This document shows, one piece after another, positions 36,782-46,823 of a DNA stretch of 64,000 bases; within the stretch, counting starts at the first letter, position 1; the number at the start of each line of letters is the position of its first letter. The position numbers were made by a program, and so were the translations under genes. The notes below the pieces were generated by a model that was given only the letters and a program-made list of their open reading frames with translations, did not search any database and had not been told where the DNA came from. The stretch lies in contig NZ_CP019602.1 of NCBI RefSeq assembly GCF_001661675.2, positions 2,133,501 to 2,197,500 of the forward strand, read 5' to 3'. This DNA comes from Croceicoccus marinus. GTDB lineage: Bacteria; Pseudomonadota; Alphaproteobacteria; Sphingomonadales; Sphingomonadaceae.

Positions 36782-37989
36782 TTCGCGTCCTCCGCGACCT
36801 TGCTGGCGGCGGGGGCGGCCGCGGCGGAGGATTTCGCCGGCGCGGACCTGCCGACCTTGATCACGTCCATCAGCGGCGTGCCGCCGAACCCTTCGACCAG
36901 ATCGGCGAGGTCGCGCGCCGCATCGGGGCGGCCGCAGATCCACGAGCGGTGCGCCGCATTGGCCAGCGTCTCGGGCTCTTCCGCCATGGCCAGCATCTGC
37001 TCGGCCAGTGCCTCGGCCGTGAAGGCGGGTTCGGGGATCGCGCGGGCGCCCCCTGCCTCGGCCATCTCGCGGGCATTGGCGGTCTGGTGGTCGTCCATCG
37101 CGATGGCCAGCGGGATCAGGATCGCGGGGCGGCCCACGGCGGTCAGTTCCGCGATGGTCGACGCGCCCGCGCGGCCGACGAACAGATGCGCGTCGGCAAG
37201 GCGCTGGGCCATGTCCTCGAAATAGGTGCCAAGCTCGGCGGGTATGCCGCTGGCCGCATAGGATTCGCGCACCGCCTCGATATCCTCGGGCCGGCATTGC
37301 TGCGTCACCTGCAGGCGGTGGCGCATGTCCCGGGGCAGCGCGGCGAAGCCCGCGGGCACCACGCGGCTAAGGATGCGCGCGCCCTGGCTTCCGCCCGTGA
37401 CCAGCACGCGCAGCAGACCGTCCTTCAGGAACGGCGGAAAGGCCTGGTCGCGCAGCGCCAGCACTTCCTCGCGCACCGGATTGCCGATCAGGTGGATCTT
37501 GCTGGCCGCCTTGGCGGGCATGCGGTCGATCCGTTCATAAGCGGTCGCGACCGCCGCCGCGCTGCCCGCCAGATAGCGGTTCACCCGGCCCAGCACGGCG
37601 TTCTGTTCGTGAATGACGAAGGGCACGCCCGCCGCCCGCGCCGCCAGCAGTGTTGGCATCGCGGGATAGCCGCCGAAACCGACGACGCAGGCAGGCTCCA
37701 TCTCGCGCATCAGGCGCAGCGCCATGCGGCGGCCCTTGCGGATCGCGTTGAGCCCGCGCAGCTTGCCAAGGACGCCGCCGTCCATGCGCCCTGCGGGCAG
37801 GACATATGCCTCCATGCCCGCCGGCTTGCCGGGAATTGCCTCGCCCCGCGTGTCGGTGACCAGCGCAACCTTGTGCCCGCGCGCGATCAGCTCGCTCGCC
37901 AGCGCGAAGGCGGGTATCATGTGGCCGCCGGTGCCCCCGGCTGCCAGGATATAATGGCGGGTCGCGCGCGGCGCGGCCTGCTTGCTCAT
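36778..37989 (-). CDS. murG: UDP-GlcNAc:lipid I N-acetylglucosaminyltransferase MurG
   Basis: This 403-aa peripheral membrane GT28 enzyme converts lipid I to lipid II. The first glycine-rich loop is [18 protein letters not shown], the second [20 protein letters not shown], and the C-terminal domain has [10 protein letters not shown] and [12 protein letters not shown]. The protein is about 35 residues longer than E. coli MurG because of an Ala/Lys-rich C-terminal tail. ATG overlaps the ftsW stop by 4 nt. Confidence 0.96.
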   Translation of the reverse strand: MSKQAAPRATRHYILAAGGTGGHMIPAFALASELIARGHKVALVTDTRGEAIPGKPAGMEAYVLPAGRMDGGVLGKLRGLNAIRKGRRMALRLMREMEPACVVGFGGYPAMPTLLAARAAGVPFVIHEQNAVLGRVNRYLAGSAAAVATAYERIDRMPAKAASKIHLIGNPVREEVLALRDQAFPPFLKDGLLRVLVTGGSQGARILSRVVPAGFAALPRDMRHRLQVTQQCRPEDIEAVRESYAASGIPAELGTYFEDMAQRLADAHLFVGRAGASTIAELTAVGRPAILIPLAIAMDDHQTANAREMAEAGGARAIPEPAFTAEALAEQMLAMAEEPETLANAAHRSWICGRPDAARDLADLVEGFGGTPLMDVIKVGRSAPAKSSAAAAPAASKVAEDAK

Positions 37990-39206
37990 CGTCTCATACC
38001 TCCATGGCCGACGGGCAAGCCGTCGCGCGTCAGGAACGGATTGCGCCGCGTGACCGCCAGCATCAGGCCGACGGTCAGGCACAATGCGATCATGGACGAG
38101 CCGCCATAGCTGATCAACGGAAGGGTCATTCCCTTGGAGGGAAACAGCTGCAGGTTCACCGCGATATTGATGAACGCCTGCCCGCCCAGCAGCGAGGCGA
38201 GGCCCGTTCCCGCGAGAATCGTGAACAGGTCCTCCTCGTCCTTCAGCCGCCACAGCACGCGGACCACCAATGCGCAATAGAGCAGCGCAATGGTGCTGAC
38301 CGCCAGCAGGCCGAATTCCTCGCCGATCACGGACAATATATAGTCGGTATGCGCCTCGGGCAGCGAGTTCTTGCGCGTGCCCATCCACAGGCCCTGCCCG
38401 AACCACCCGCCCGACAGCATCGTCTTGCGGGCAAGATCGACCTGGCTATAGGCCTCGCTTCCGCCCAGGAATGCGTCGATGCGGTGGCGCGCATTGTCAT
38501 AGAAGAAATAGGCGGCGATCACGATGGTCATGATCAGCCCCACCGCCATGCCGATGCGCTGCACCGGCAGGCCCGCGGTGATAACCAGCACCAGGCAGAC
38601 GCCCGCCAGCAGCATAGCCGTGCCGAAATCGGGCTGCAGCATCAGCAACGCGACCGAGGCGAGCAGCACACCAAAGGCCAGCCCGATCACCGGTATCTGC
38701 GGATCGCGCACCCGCCAGGACAGCATCCACGCCAGCAGCAACGTATAGGCCGGCTTGTAGAATTCAGACGGCTGGAAAGACGCGCCCAGATTGATCCAGC
38801 GCCGCGCGCCATTGATCTCGTGCCCCACGAAGGGCGTGACGATCAGCAGAGCGAACATGGCGCACGCCAGCAGGATCGCCCCGCGCCGCGCATTCTCGCG
38901 CGAGAGCATGGACGAGCCGAACATCACCGCCAGCCCCATCACCAGCCAGGCGAGGTGCTGCTTGAAAAACATCATCTCGTCCAGCGTCTTGGCCGCTGTC
39001 GACAGACGGTGCGCGCTGGCCGCCGATCCCGCCGCGACGCCGATGATGCCCACGCCCATCAGGGTCAGCACCAGGAACAGGATGACGCGGTCGATCTCGC
39101 GCCACCAGACGGTCAGGTCGTGGACGCGGCCCTTGCGGCGGCGCGGAGTGCGGGCGACGATATGGACGCCGTCGGCGCCGCGTTCGAAATGGGGTGCAAC
39201 GCTCAT
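37986..39206 (-). CDS. ftsW: Lipid II polymerase FtsW
   Basis: This 406-aa SEDS-family glycosyltransferase polymerises septal glycan with FtsI. About ten membrane segments lie between residues 35 and 385. Family motifs include INGARRWINLGASFQPSEFY, AHTDYILSVIGEEFGLL and LPLISYGGSSMIALCLTVGL. A soluble N-terminal stretch of about 30 residues precedes the first segment. It overlaps murD and murG by 4 nt each. Confidence 0.96.
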   Translation of the reverse strand: MSVAPHFERGADGVHIVARTPRRRKGRVHDLTVWWREIDRVILFLVLTLMGVGIIGVAAGSAASAHRLSTAAKTLDEMMFFKQHLAWLVMGLAVMFGSSMLSRENARRGAILLACAMFALLIVTPFVGHEINGARRWINLGASFQPSEFYKPAYTLLLAWMLSWRVRDPQIPVIGLAFGVLLASVALLMLQPDFGTAMLLAGVCLVLVITAGLPVQRIGMAVGLIMTIVIAAYFFYDNARHRIDAFLGGSEAYSQVDLARKTMLSGGWFGQGLWMGTRKNSLPEAHTDYILSVIGEEFGLLAVSTIALLYCALVVRVLWRLKDEEDLFTILAGTGLASLLGGQAFINIAVNLQLFPSKGMTLPLISYGGSSMIALCLTVGLMLAVTRRNPFLTRDGLPVGHGGMRR

Positions 39207-40600
39207 GACTGCCCCTCTGCCGTGTCGCCGTCCGCCAGCATCGCCACCAGGCTGGCAAAGGCCTCGCCCCGCTTTTCGTAATCACGGAACTGGTCGAAGC
39301 TGGCGCAGGCGGGCGACAGCAATACCACGTCACCGGGCCGCGCGGCCTCGGCGGCGGCGCGTACCGCCTCGCCCATCATTTCCGAACGCTGGACCGGCAC
39401 GCGGCCTTCCAGCAGGCGGCTGAACATGGGCCCCGCCTCGCCGATGGTATAGGCGGCGGCGACATGGTCCAGCATGGCCTCGCATTCACCCAGCGTGTCG
39501 CCCTTGGGCAGGCCGCCGACGATCCAGTGGATGCGGGCGCGCCCGTCATGGGGCGGGAACGCGGCCAGCGCGGGAGCGGTGGAGGCGGGATTGGTCGCCT
39601 TGGAATCGTTGACGAAGGCGACGCCGGCGATCTCGCCCACCCGCTCCATCCGGTGGGGCAGGCCGCGAAAGCTCTTCAGCCCGGCCTCGATATCGTCTTC
39701 CTCGACCCCGAAGCGGCGCGCGATGGCCACCGCCGCCGCCGCATTGCCGCGATTGTGCGGCCCTTGCAGCGAGGGCCAGTCGGCGGGGCTGCCGGGCAGC
39801 GACACATCCTCGATCACGATGGGCGACCGGTGCGCCATCGCCCGCGCGACCGAGGGCAGCTTCATGCTGCCGCGATCGACCAGCGCCATGGCCCGCGCGT
39901 CCTGCAGCCCGAACAGGCGGACCTTGCTTTCGGTATAGGCTTCGAAACTGCCGTCATAACGGTCGAGATGATCGGGTGAGACGTTCAGGATCGCCGCCGC
40001 CTCGCACGACAGGCTGTTGGTGATGTCGATCTGGTAGCTGGACAATTCGAACACATAGATGGCCGGACCCATGGCATTGGGCTCTAGCGCTTCGGTCGAC
40101 AGCACGGGAATGCCGATATTGCCGCCCAGCCGCGTGGAATAGCCCGCGCCTTTCAGCAGATGATGCAGCAGTGCGCAGGTGGTGGACTTGCCATTCGTGC
40201 CGGTGATGCCCGCGACCTTGTGCGGCGGCAGCTTGGCGCGGGCCTGCGCGAACAGTTCGATGTCGCCGATGATGGGAACGCCGGTGGCGCGCGCAATCTC
40301 GGTAATCGGATGGCGGTTCAGGGGCACGCCGGGCGATACGACGATGCCGTCATAGCCCGCGACCGAGAAACGGTCGATCTCGGCCACCTGCAGCATGCCG
40401 CGGCAATCGCCCACCAGCTGTTCGGCAAGGCGGCGTGCTTCCGGGTCGCGGTCCCACGCCAGCACCCGCGCACCCGCGTCGCACAGCGCGCGGATCGATG
40501 CCATGCCGGTACGGGCGAGGCCGAGCACGGCATAGTTGCGCCCCGCGAACACGCTGGGCGGCAATATGCCCGAGGCGGAGGGGGCAGCGCCTTGCGTCAT
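39203..40600 (-). CDS. murD: UDP-MurNAc-L-alanine--D-glutamate ligase MurD
   Basis: This 465-aa ligase adds D-Glu in the cytosolic stage of peptidoglycan synthesis. The N-terminal domain has [17 protein letters not shown], the ATP loop is [19 protein letters not shown], and the C-terminal domain shows [18 protein letters not shown] and [23 protein letters not shown] 40600 forms an ATGA overlap with the mraY stop; earlier in-frame codons fall inside mraY. Confidence 0.96.
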   Translation of the reverse strand: MTQGAAPSASGILPPSVFAGRNYAVLGLARTGMASIRALCDAGARVLAWDRDPEARRLAEQLVGDCRGMLQVAEIDRFSVAGYDGIVVSPGVPLNRHPITEIARATGVPIIGDIELFAQARAKLPPHKVAGITGTNGKSTTCALLHHLLKGAGYSTRLGGNIGIPVLSTEALEPNAMGPAIYVFELSSYQIDITNSLSCEAAAILNVSPDHLDRYDGSFEAYTESKVRLFGLQDARAMALVDRGSMKLPSVARAMAHRSPIVIEDVSLPGSPADWPSLQGPHNRGNAAAAVAIARRFGVEEDDIEAGLKSFRGLPHRMERVGEIAGVAFVNDSKATNPASTAPALAAFPPHDGRARIHWIVGGLPKGDTLGECEAMLDHVAAAYTIGEAGPMFSRLLEGRVPVQRSEMMGEAVRAAAEAARPGDVVLLSPACASFDQFRDYEKRGEAFASLVAMLADGDTAEGQS

Positions 40601-41658
40601 CGCACCTTCAGCGTCGCCAGCCCGATCACGGCCAGCACGATGGCCACGATCCAGAAGCGCACGACCACGGTGGATTCGGCCCAGCCCTTCTGTTCGAAAT
40701 GATGATGGATCGGGGCCATGCGGAACACGCGCCTGCCGGTGCGCTTGAACCAGAACACCTGCACGATCACCGACACCGCTTCCAGCACGAACAGCCCGCC
40801 GACGATGGCCAGCACGACCTCGTGATGGGCGGCGACCGCTATGGTGCCCAGCGCCCCGCCCAGTGCCAGCGATCCGGTGTCGCCCATGAACACGGCGGCG
40901 GGCGGCGCGTTGAACCACAGGAAAGCAAGACCCGCCCCGATGATCGCGGCGCACAGGATCGACAATTCGCCCGCGCTTTCGACATAGGGGATGCCCAGAT
41001 AGCCGGCGTAATCGATGCGCCCCACCAGATAGGCGATGATGGCGAATGTGCCGCTGGCGATGATCACCGGCATGATGGCCAGCCCGTCCAGCCCGTCGGT
41101 CAGGTTCACCGCATTGCCCGCGCCGACGATGACGAAGGCGGCGAACACGTAATAGAACGGCCCCAGCGGAATGCCGAAGCTGACGAAGGGCAGATAGAGC
41201 GTCGTCTCGCCCACCACCAGCCAGGCGGCGATGCCCGCGATCAGGAACTCGGCCGCCAGGCGCACCTTGCCCGGCACGCCCTTGTGGCTGGCCTTGCGGA
41301 CCTTGTCATAGTCGTCGAGGAAACCGATCAGCCCGAAACCCAGCGTCACCGCGATGCAGGCCCAGACGGCCGCGTTGTTCAGGTCCATCCACAGCAGCAT
41401 CGACACCGATACCGCCGCCATGATCAGCAGCCCGCCCATGGTGGGCGTGCCGCGCTTCGCCAGATGGGTCTGCGGGCCGTCCAGCCGGATCGGCTGGCCC
41501 TTGCCCTGCCGCACGCGCAGCAGGTCGATGAAGCGCGGGCCGATCAGCAGGCCGATCGCCAGCGCCGTCAGCAGGCAGGCGCCCGCCCGAAAGCTCTGGT
41601 ATCGGACCAGGTTGGCCAGCCCTTCGAAATCGAGCCACTGGGCGATCAGGTACAGCAT
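40597..41658 (-). CDS. mraY: Phospho-N-acetylmuramoyl-pentapeptide transferase MraY
   Basis: This 353-aa, ten-pass enzyme transfers phospho-MurNAc-pentapeptide to undecaprenyl phosphate, forming lipid I. Motifs include [34 protein letters not shown] and [14 protein letters not shown] with the catalytic aspartates. AAGGAGCG precedes ATG 41658, and the gene needs its own ribosome site because a 143-bp gap separates it from the murF-like gene. That gap is the only large break in the cluster. Confidence 0.96.
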   Translation of the reverse strand: MLYLIAQWLDFEGLANLVRYQSFRAGACLLTALAIGLLIGPRFIDLLRVRQGKGQPIRLDGPQTHLAKRGTPTMGGLLIMAAVSVSMLLWMDLNNAAVWACIAVTLGFGLIGFLDDYDKVRKASHKGVPGKVRLAAEFLIAGIAAWLVVGETTLYLPFVSFGIPLGPFYYVFAAFVIVGAGNAVNLTDGLDGLAIMPVIIASGTFAIIAYLVGRIDYAGYLGIPYVESAGELSILCAAIIGAGLAFLWFNAPPAAVFMGDTGSLALGGALGTIAVAAHHEVVLAIVGGLFVLEAVSVIVQVFWFKRTGRRVFRMAPIHHHFEQKGWAESTVVVRFWIVAIVLAVIGLATLKVR

Positions 41659-41801
41659 TCGCGCTCCTTGGACACCGCTTTGATATTGCGGCCACGCAGC
41701 CATAGGCAATGCGCGATGCCAACGACCATGTGAAGCGCTCCCCTCAGCCTTTCCCCACCTGAACGATGGCTGGACCGGCCGTCATCGCCGTGGGCCCTGC
41801 C

Positions 41802-42839
41802 TCAGACCGCGACGGCGAGGGGGGCTTCGACCTGATCCACGTGCCCGCACAGGGCCAGAGCCGCGGCGCCCAGCGACGCCCCGCCGGCGCGCATCGCGCC
41901 CATGATCGCCAGCGATTCCATCGCGTCGCCTTCCTCGAACAGGTCCTCGGCGAGCGACCAGCACATCGCGCGGCCCATCATGTCGGCCGTGACCAATGTC
42001 GTGCCGTCGTCCAGCGTGACCGTGTCGATCAGACGGATGTCGGCGCTGGGCTTGCGGCCATAGCCATAGACCTGCGCGCCCGCATCCAGCGCGGCGGCGC
42101 GCCATGCGGCGAAGTCGCAGCTGTCGGCGGGCAGCACTGCCGCGCCGCCCTGCTGCAACGTGGCGGCGATGCCCTCGCCAGTGCGGTGATCCAGCGTGGG
42201 GCCCGAGATGAACAGGTGCGGGCGCAGCGCACGCGCATCGTCGACGCTGTCCAGCGTAAAGATTGCATGGTTGCGGTCCGCCGCCAGCGTGCAGAGCGAT
42301 GCGGCCATGCCAAGCTCGGCATCGGCGCTCCACGCCATGCCGCGGCTGGCGCGGTCGAGCGCGTCGTGCAGCACCACGTCGACCAGCGAACCCGGCGCAA
42401 AACCGGCAAGCGCCGTCATCGTGGCGCGCGAGCGATTGCGCGATGCGCGCGCGATGCGGGCCAGCGCCACGTGGATTTCGTCGACGCGCACGTGCGGGCC
42501 GCGCAGCCTGTGGACCGACAGGCACCCCGCCGCGCCGTTCTGCAGTGCGGCCATGGCATCGACCTCGCCCTGCGCGACATAGAGCGAGCCGCGCTGCACC
42601 TCGCCCGGCGTGAAGGCGACGTGGCTGGCGGCGAAATCGCCGTGCACCGTGCCGTCGGTCGCCATCGCCAGCGTATGGGCGCGCCACAGGGGGCGTTCGC
42701 CGCCTGCATCGCTATCCTCGATGATCGCGATCCTTGTCGCGTCGGGCACCGGGCGGATGGTCTTCAGCGCCGGGCTTTTCTGAACCGGGCTCTTCAGGGC
42801 GGCGGTCTTGAGGACGGATTTCATGGGAGCTCCACTCAT
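41802..42839 (-). CDS. Degenerate MurF-like protein (no P-loop, no C-terminal domain)
   Basis: This 345-aa protein occupies the usual murF site, with its ATG overlapping the murE stop by 4 nt. The family resemblance to MurF is read by eye: LWRAHTLAMATDGTVHGDFA (near residue 50) then EVQRGSLYVAQGE fit the UDP-binding domain. ALDRASRG, ALRPHLFISGPTLDH, AVLPADSCDF and ADIRLID fit the central domain. Where MurF has GSVGKT(S/T)TKE, this protein reads GFAPGSLVDV, so the ATP loop is gone. It ends about where the GRG-containing C-terminal domain should start. About 45 extra Lys/Ser/Pro-rich residues precede the MurF region. It cannot be a normal ligase; a retained pseudoenzyme or a decaying gene are both possible. 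Confidence 0.75.
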   Translation of the reverse strand: MSGAPMKSVLKTAALKSPVQKSPALKTIRPVPDATRIAIIEDSDAGGERPLWRAHTLAMATDGTVHGDFAASHVAFTPGEVQRGSLYVAQGEVDAMAALQNGAAGCLSVHRLRGPHVRVDEIHVALARIARASRNRSRATMTALAGFAPGSLVDVVLHDALDRASRGMAWSADAELGMAASLCTLAADRNHAIFTLDSVDDARALRPHLFISGPTLDHRTGEGIAATLQQGGAAVLPADSCDFAAWRAAALDAGAQVYGYGRKPSADIRLIDTVTLDDGTTLVTADMMGRAMCWSLAEDLFEEGDAMESLAIMGAMRAGGASLGAAALALCGHVDQVEAPLAVAV

Positions 42840-44353
42840 GCTGCGCACTCTCTTGCTACGGTGACGTCGTCGAAAGGGTGGACGCGTGTGGCTTCGCCGC
42901 GCCCATAAACCTGGCCTTGTTCGTGGCCCTTGCCGGCGATCAGGACGATGTCGCCCCTGCCGGCCTGCCGGATCGCGGCGGCGATGGCATCGCGCCGGCC
43001 TGCGATCTCGGTGACATTGCTTGCGCCTTCCGCGCCGACCATGACGGCGGTGCGGATATGGGCGGGGTCCTCGCCGCGCGGATTGTCGTCGGTGACGATC
43101 GCGGCATCGGCATCGCGCGCCGCGATGGCCCCCATCGGCGCGCGCTTGCCCGCGTCGCGGTCCCCGCCGGCGCCGAACACGACGATCAGGCGGCCTTCCG
43201 CGCCGACATGCGGGCGCAGCGCCGCGATGGCGGCTTCCAGCGCCTCGGGCGTATGGGCGTAATCGACATAGGCGGGCGCGCCCGCGCGGTTGATCGCCGC
43301 GCGCTCCAGCCGTCCGCGCACCGGCTGCAGCCGCGACATCGCGTCGAACACCTGCGCCGCCGCCGGACCCGACGCATCCGCGGTCGCCAGTACCAGCCCC
43401 GCCGCCATCAGCGCATTGGCGGCCTGGTACGCCCCGATCAGCGGCAGCCTTACCTTGTACTCCGCGCCGCCGAAGCCAAGCGCCAGTTCCTGCCCCAACT
43501 CGGTCGGGTGCCGGCCGTTGAGGCGGATACCGTCCTCGCCGGCGCGATTGCCGATGGAAAGAACCGACAGCCCGCGCCTGCGTGCATGGTCGATCGCCGC
43601 GTCGCTGTGCAGATCGTCGGCCCAGATCACCGCCTTGCCGCCATCCGCGACCACCTCGTCGAAGAGGCGCATCTTGGCGGCGAAATACTCTTCCATCGTG
43701 TCGTGATAGTCGAGGTGATCGCGCGACAGATTGGTGAACGCCCCCGCCGCGACTTTCAGCCCTTCGTTGCGGAATTGCGAGAGGCCGTGGCTCGACGCTT
43801 CATAGGCGACATGTGTCACGCCTTCGCGCGCCAGCCCGGTCATGTTCGACAGGAAGGTGACGATGTCGGGGGTGGTCAGGCCGGTCGACACGCTCTCGTC
43901 CGGGGTGGTCACGCCCAGCGTGCCGATGCTGGCCGCCGAAAAACCGCACATGCGCCAGATCTGGCGCGTCATCTCGACGGTAGAGGTCTTGCCGTTGGTG
44001 CCGGTGACCGCGACGATGGTGGCGGGCACGGGCACGAAGAACTGCGCCGCCATGCGTGCGAAGGCGCGGCGGGGCATCGGGTCAGCGACATGCACCGCGC
44101 CCGTTACCCTGGCGCCGGGGCGCGCCACGATGGCGACCGCGCCGCTGGCGATGGCCGCGTCGATGAAATCCTCGCCATTGACGCTGGCGCCCTGGAACGC
44201 GCCGAATATCGTGCCGGGGGCGACCTTGCGGTGGTCGATGGCAAAGCCGGTCACCGCCGCATCGCTCGCGCCGCCCGCATCGCCCAAGCCGCCCGCATCG
44301 CCCAAGCCGCCCGCATCCAGGCCCGCCCGTTCCATGATGGCCGAAAGCCGCAT
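42836..44353 (-). CDS. murE: UDP-MurNAc-tripeptide synthetase MurE (meso-DAP type)
   Basis: This 505-aa ligase adds meso-diaminopimelate to UDP-MurNAc-L-Ala-D-Glu. The ATP loop is VAVTGTNGKTSTVEM. The meso-DAP signature DNPR occurs in TDDNPRGEDPAH. YEASSHGLSQFR and NLSRDHLDYHDTMEEY are further family segments. Residues of about 15-30 are a Gly/Asp/Ala repeat encoded by an 18-bp tandem repeat. ATG 44353 shares one base with the ftsI stop. Confidence 0.96.
   Translation of the reverse strand: MRLSAIMERAGLDAGGLGDAGGLGDAGGASDAAVTGFAIDHRKVAPGTIFGAFQGASVNGEDFIDAAIASGAVAIVARPGARVTGAVHVADPMPRRAFARMAAQFFVPVPATIVAVTGTNGKTSTVEMTRQIWRMCGFSAASIGTLGVTTPDESVSTGLTTPDIVTFLSNMTGLAREGVTHVAYEASSHGLSQFRNEGLKVAAGAFTNLSRDHLDYHDTMEEYFAAKMRLFDEVVADGGKAVIWADDLHSDAAIDHARRRGLSVLSIGNRAGEDGIRLNGRHPTELGQELALGFGGAEYKVRLPLIGAYQAANALMAAGLVLATADASGPAAAQVFDAMSRLQPVRGRLERAAINRAGAPAYVDYAHTPEALEAAIAALRPHVGAEGRLIVVFGAGGDRDAGKRAPMGAIAARDADAAIVTDDNPRGEDPAHIRTAVMVGAEGASNVTEIAGRRDAIAAAIRQAGRGDIVLIAGKGHEQGQVYGRGEATRVHPFDDVTVARECAA
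44271..44318 (-). repeat. 18-bp tandem repeat in the 5' end of murE
   Basis: CCGCCCGCATCGCCCAAG occurs at 44271-44288 and 44289-44306, followed by 11 matching bases of a third copy. It encodes a repeated Gly-Leu-Gly-Asp-Ala-Gly near residues 15-30 of MurE. The period keeps frame. Confidence 0.9.
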
Positions 44354-46161
44354 CAGTGTGCTTCCTTCCCGACCAGCGGACGCAAATCCGTCAGGTCGAT
44401 ATCTCGGCTGGCTTCGGGATAGACGCCCAGCATCGGGCCGATGCGCGGCACCACATTCCCGACCACCATCGCGGCGTTCCATGCCGCGGTGCGCTGATAG
44501 GAGGTTGCCGCCGTGCCCTGCGGCTCGTCCATCATCGCGACGACCACGAAGCGCGGGTTGTCCATGGGAAAGGCGCTGGCGAAGGTGGTGATCAGCGACG
44601 TGCGCCTGTACCCGCCCGCGCCCGGCTTTTCGGCGCTGCCCGTCTTGCCACCGATGCGGAAGCCCGGCGCGTCGGCCTTGCGGCCCGTGCCGTCTGTGAC
44701 GATCATGCGCAGCATCTGGCGCATGCGCGCGCTGGTCGCTTCCTTGAACACGCGGCGTCCTTCGGGCACTTCGCCCGCGCCCAGCTTCTTCAGAGTGGCC
44801 GGGCGCCACACGCCGCCATTGACCATCGCCGCATAGGCGCTGGCAAGATGCAGCGGCGTGACCGCGACGCCGTGGCCATAGGACACGGTCATGGTGGTCA
44901 GGCGCGGCCATTCGCCCGAGCGCCAGATCGGAAATCCGCGAGCGGGCAGTTCGATATAGGGCCGCTCGTTGAAGCCCAGGTCTTCCATCTTGGCCTTCAT
45001 GCGCGCCGAGCCGAGTTCGTCGGCGATCTGCGCGGTGCCGATGTTGGACGAATGCATCAGTATCTCGGGCACGTTGAGCGATGCGCCGATCCTGTGGCTG
45101 TCGCGGATCGAGAAGCGGCCCACGCGCAGCGGCGCTCCCGTCGGCCAGCGGCGCGCGAGATTGCCGATCGTGCCCGCGTCGATCGCCGCGGCAATGGTCA
45201 GCGGCTTGAAGGTGGACCCAAGCTCGTAGACCTGGTTGGTCACGCGGTTGAACATCAGTTCCATGCCGCGTTCGTCGATATGGTTGGGATCGAAAGTCGG
45301 CAGCGAGGCGAGTGCGACGACTTCGCCGGTATCGACATCCATCACGATGCCGCCTGCGCCCTTGGCCTGCGCCAGGCCCATCACGCGGTACAGCTCGTCC
45401 TCAAGCGCGGCCTGGACCCGCGCGTCGATGGCCAGCGCCACTGGCGCACCGCGCGTGGCGGGGTCGGTCAGCTGCTTGTCGAACACTTCCTCCATGCCGA
45501 CATGGCCGTTGCCGTCCGCGCCCACATAGCCCAGCACGTGGGCCGCAAGCGTGCCTTCGGGGTAATAGCGGCTGGGTTCGGCGGGCGGGTTCAGCGCCGG
45601 TTCGCCGATGGCATGCACGCGGTTGGCCTGTTCGGGCAGGATGCGGCGGCGCAGGTACTGCCCCTTGCCGCTGGCAAGGCGGCGGGTCAGGTCGGCCTGG
45701 TCCATGTCGGGGAAGATCTTGACCAGCTCGGCCGCGATCTCGCCGGCCGGGCGGGTCAGCGGCTCGCCGCCTTCCATCGCCTTGGGATTGAACCACAGCG
45801 CATAGCTCTTGAAATCGCGGGCCAGCGGGATGCCGTTGCGGTCGGTGATCTCGCCCCGGTCGGGCACAAGCAGGCTGCTGGTGCTGGCATGCGCGGTATC
45901 CGCCTCGAACAGGCCCAGCATGCCGACGCGCAGCACCAGCACCGCCGTGGCGGCGGCGAAGATGAAGGCGATCACGATGGCGCGCTGCTTTGCCATCTTC
46001 AGCGTTTCGGTGCGCAGATTATAGCGGCGCGCGGGCGGCGGCGGCGCGAAACCGTAATCGCCAGGCTCAAGCGCGGGCGCGCCGGCGGCGTTCTGCACGC
46101 GCGCCGCCGCTCCCCGCAGATCGGGAAGATTGACCGAGGGAAAGAGCGGCAGCGTGGCCAT
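44353..46161 (-). CDS. ftsI: Peptidoglycan transpeptidase FtsI (PBP3)
   Basis: This 602-aa class B penicillin-binding protein cross-links septal peptidoglycan. One N-terminal membrane segment (about residues 58-78) precedes the dimerisation domain. The transpeptidase motifs are STFK (in YELGSTFKPL), SSN (in MHSSNIG) and KTG (in RIGGKTGSAEKPG). Proline-rich sequence fills the first 45 residues. It shares one base with both ftsL and murE. Confidence 0.96.
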   Translation of the reverse strand: MATLPLFPSVNLPDLRGAAARVQNAAGAPALEPGDYGFAPPPPARRYNLRTETLKMAKQRAIVIAFIFAAATAVLVLRVGMLGLFEADTAHASTSSLLVPDRGEITDRNGIPLARDFKSYALWFNPKAMEGGEPLTRPAGEIAAELVKIFPDMDQADLTRRLASGKGQYLRRRILPEQANRVHAIGEPALNPPAEPSRYYPEGTLAAHVLGYVGADGNGHVGMEEVFDKQLTDPATRGAPVALAIDARVQAALEDELYRVMGLAQAKGAGGIVMDVDTGEVVALASLPTFDPNHIDERGMELMFNRVTNQVYELGSTFKPLTIAAAIDAGTIGNLARRWPTGAPLRVGRFSIRDSHRIGASLNVPEILMHSSNIGTAQIADELGSARMKAKMEDLGFNERPYIELPARGFPIWRSGEWPRLTTMTVSYGHGVAVTPLHLASAYAAMVNGGVWRPATLKKLGAGEVPEGRRVFKEATSARMRQMLRMIVTDGTGRKADAPGFRIGGKTGSAEKPGAGGYRRTSLITTFASAFPMDNPRFVVVAMMDEPQGTAATSYQRTAAWNAAMVVGNVVPRIGPMLGVYPEASRDIDLTDLRPLVGKEAH

Positions 46162-46823
46162 CAGTTGCGCTTCGCTCCCGCTTCGGCGACGACGCCGCCG
46201 AAATCGAAGCTCTCGGCGAACTGGCTGGCGTTCTTCGGCGCGGGTTCGGGCGCGAGGCGGCGGGCGATCTCGGCGCGCTCGCCCGCGGTCAGCGCCTTGG
46301 GTGCCTTGGGGTTCACGGCGGCGACGCGCGCCGGCTCCTCCTCGCCCTGCAATGGCTTGGCGATGCGCTGCCCGGCAGGGGCCGCCTTCTCGTCACGCGC
46401 GACCAGCTGGCGCATCATCTGCGGCGCCTGCGTATCGGCAGCGGCAAGCCGGACCCCTTCCGCCAGCGCAGGCGCATCGGCGGCATCGGCCATCAGCACG
46501 TCGCCCGCACCGCTGGGCGCGATGTCGAGCGGCTTGCCCAGCGCGGCCAGCTGCGTTCCGTCGGACATGAACTGGCTGGCGTCGGGCGCGACATAGCCGA
46601 AGTCCACCTCGTTCCAGCGGGCCAGCTGCTGCTGGCGGGCACGGGTCTGGAATTCGGTCTCGAGCGTCGCGATCTCTTCCTGAACCGACGTGATCTGGCG
46701 CTCGGCATCGGCGATGTCGCTCTTCACCGCGGTCACCTGCAGCATCAGCGCAAAGCAGATCGCACCCGACACGCCCAGTGCACCGGCCCAGAGAACGGAG
46801 TGGAAGCGGTTGCGATTGGTCAT
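46161..46823 (-). CDS. ftsL: FtsL-like divisome protein with long C-terminal extension
   Basis: This 220-aa bitopic protein has one membrane segment (about residues 10-32) and a short coiled coil (about 34-65, [20 protein letters not shown]), the FtsL plan, in the canonical place between rsmH and ftsI. Typical FtsL proteins have 90-150 aa; here about 110 extra residues, rich in Ala, Pro and Glu, follow in the periplasm. Sequence similarity to FtsL is weak as usual, so the call rests mainly on topology and position. Confidence 0.85.
   Translation of the reverse strand: MTNRNRFHSVLWAGALGVSGAICFALMLQVTAVKSDIADAERQITSVQEEIATLETEFQTRARQQQLARWNEVDFGYVAPDASQFMSDGTQLAALGKPLDIAPSGAGDVLMADAADAPALAEGVRLAAADTQAPQMMRQLVARDEKAAPAGQRIAKPLQGEEEPARVAAVNPKAPKALTAGERAEIARRLAPEPAPKNASQFAESFDFGGVVAEAGAKRN

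Noticed and set aside
41659..42000. A frameshift hiding the murF C-terminal domain
   Set aside because: Only 143 bp separate the stop from mraY, too short for about 150 residues, and no GRG-type segment was seen in the other frames.
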